Positions 63,405-64,000 of a stretch of DNA of 64,000 bases are shown here, piece by piece. The DNA is from DATMXS01 sp050260275. GTDB taxonomy: Bacteria > Acidobacteriota > Terriglobia > Bryobacterales > Bryobacteraceae. Made by a program: the position numbers and the translations under genes. The DNA lies in assembly GCA_050260275.1 (NCBI GenBank), contig JBLNBX010000090.1, positions 19,463 through 83,462 of the forward strand. Direction: 5' to 3'. The notes below the pieces were generated by a model. The model saw only the letters and a program-made list of their open reading frames with translations. It was not told where the DNA came from and did no database searches. The number at the start of each line of letters is the position of its first letter. Position 1 is the stretch's first letter.

Positions 63405-64000
63405 TCAGAGATTTCGCCGCACGAACAGGCACATCGCGAAGCCGTCCATGAGGTTGAACGGAAACTGCCCCGTCGTGTAGTGGCCGCACGGAAGCACGAA
63501 CGTTTCGAGCGGCGGTCCGCAGGCGCGCAGCGCATCGATCATCTCGCGCGTGTAGCAGGGCAGAAAGGTGGTGTCGTACCGCCCCCACACGATCAGCGAC
63601 CGTATGTCGCGGCCCCGCATGCGGTCCAGAAACGTGAACGGGCTGATGATCTTCCAGAGATGACGAAGCTCGTCCAGCGCGATCGAGCCGTCCAGGCCCT
63701 GCCGGACGTGCCGGGTCGCCAGGCCCGTCCAGACGGCGTCGGCGAAGTATGTAGAGGCGTGGTTATACACGGCCAGGCGCACCCTGGCGTCATGTGCGGC
63801 GGTTATGAACGCGATGCAGGAGCCGAGGCTGGTTCCCAGCACGCCCAGCCGGGTGTACCCCTGACGCTCCAGCCAGTCCAGGCAGGCCCGCGCGTCTACA
63901 ACGGCTTGACGGCAGGCGTGGATCGTGCGGCCGACGTTGCTGGAGACGTGGTAGTCCGCCCGCGTTTGTCCGGGCGGCATGCGCGGGCCATGGTACGGGA
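63405..64000 (-). CDS. Alpha/beta-hydrolase, 3' part (5' end outside window)
   Basis: The visible 198 codons belong to an alpha/beta-hydrolase. The nucleophile Ser lies in LGVLGTSLGSCIAF, the Asp region in SLIVWGRYDTTFLPCYT and the His in LPCGHYTTGQFP. The frame is open to the right edge with conserved-looking PYHGPRMPPGQ, so an ATG at 63980 is internal. The sequence resembles ABHD18-type hydrolases, but the substrate is unknown. It ends about 20 nt before the promoter of the small transcript. Confidence 0.8.
   Translation of the reverse strand, partial: PYHGPRMPPGQTRADYHVSSNVGRTIHACRQAVVDARACLDWLERQGYTRLGVLGTSLGSCIAFITAAHDARVRLAVYNHASTYFADAVWTGLATRHVRQGLDGSIALDELRHLWKIISPFTFLDRMRGRDIRSLIVWGRYDTTFLPCYTREMIDALRACGPPLETFVLPCGHYTTGQFPFNLMDGFAMCLFVRRNL

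Noticed and set aside
63190..63588. 132-codon minus-strand frame across the small transcript
   Set aside because: It starts inside the hydrolase gene in another frame and crosses the promoter and structured RNA; the 14-codon ORF has the initiation signals.

Overview
The window is a high-GC chromosomal segment that reads like an Acidobacteriota genome, probably the Solibacter/Bryobacter side. This is inferred from the gene mix, not from a marker-gene tree: an archaeal/fungal-type Asd, TrpB2, a TIGR03013-type sugar transferase together with a PEP-CTERM protein, TgpA-type transglutaminase, a bifunctional FTCD and a bifunctional homocysteine methyltransferase/MTHFR. Most genes are housekeeping, densely packed, and many overlap by 1 to 4 nt. 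There is no rRNA operon, CRISPR array, prophage or intact insertion sequence.

Layout: 1-5.6 kb holds the 3' end of polA, then a lysine riboswitch (about 1141-1352) leading an M20 deacylase-asd-lysC-dapB operon. 5.8-6.7 kb is a lower-GC two-gene island of small secreted proteins, one very cysteine-rich. 6.8-11.2 kb is histidine degradation (hutU, hutI, fused ftcD). 11.3-15.2 kb is aroC-def-fmt-argJ. 15.1-19.1 kb, on the minus strand, is a lipoprotein, a transglutaminase and an NfrB-like glycosyltransferase. 19.1-22.5 kb holds a phosphoglucose-isomerase-like protein, an unannotated 50-aa membrane protein, rph and rdgB. 22.5-29.8 kb holds mnmA, a SAM hydrolase, a frameshifted mutM, HMT/MTHFR, a Sua5-like gene, a 6S RNA, ymdB and a diguanylate cyclase. 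29.8-36.2 kb holds trpB2, uvrC, a P2-type ATPase and a CBS fragment.

36.5-43.0 kb contains a TPR protein facing an HU-like/HU-TIR gene pair, preceded on the same strand by five overlapping genes (lyase, secreted esterase, PLP decarboxylase, pyrD, ridA). 43.2-50.9 kb has a YqjD/E/K-like membrane cluster, hom, a membrane protein, a glutaminyl-cyclase-like M28 enzyme, two methyltransferases, a RodZ-like protein and pgsA. 51.2-57.8 kb has an exopolysaccharide sugar transferase, serA with its aminotransferase, a PEP-CTERM gene with two opposite frameshifts, yqeY and a DUF4440 protein. 58.1-64.0 kb has a radical SAM enzyme, tRNA-Lys, selA, araD, a degenerate JAMM-domain membrane protein, a compact RNA carrying a 14-codon ORF, and the 3' part of an alpha/beta hydrolase.

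The two loci most worth follow-up are (1) the small transcription unit at 63.12-63.38 kb (near-consensus promoter, very extended Shine-Dalgarno, ORF for MSSGSSRPREVADC, structured 3' half, intrinsic terminator) and (2) the HU-like plus HU-TIR pair at 36.97-37.70 kb, which looks like a candidate immune or DNA-sensing cassette. The lysine riboswitch and 6S RNA are known families placed here by eye from conserved sequence and pairing.
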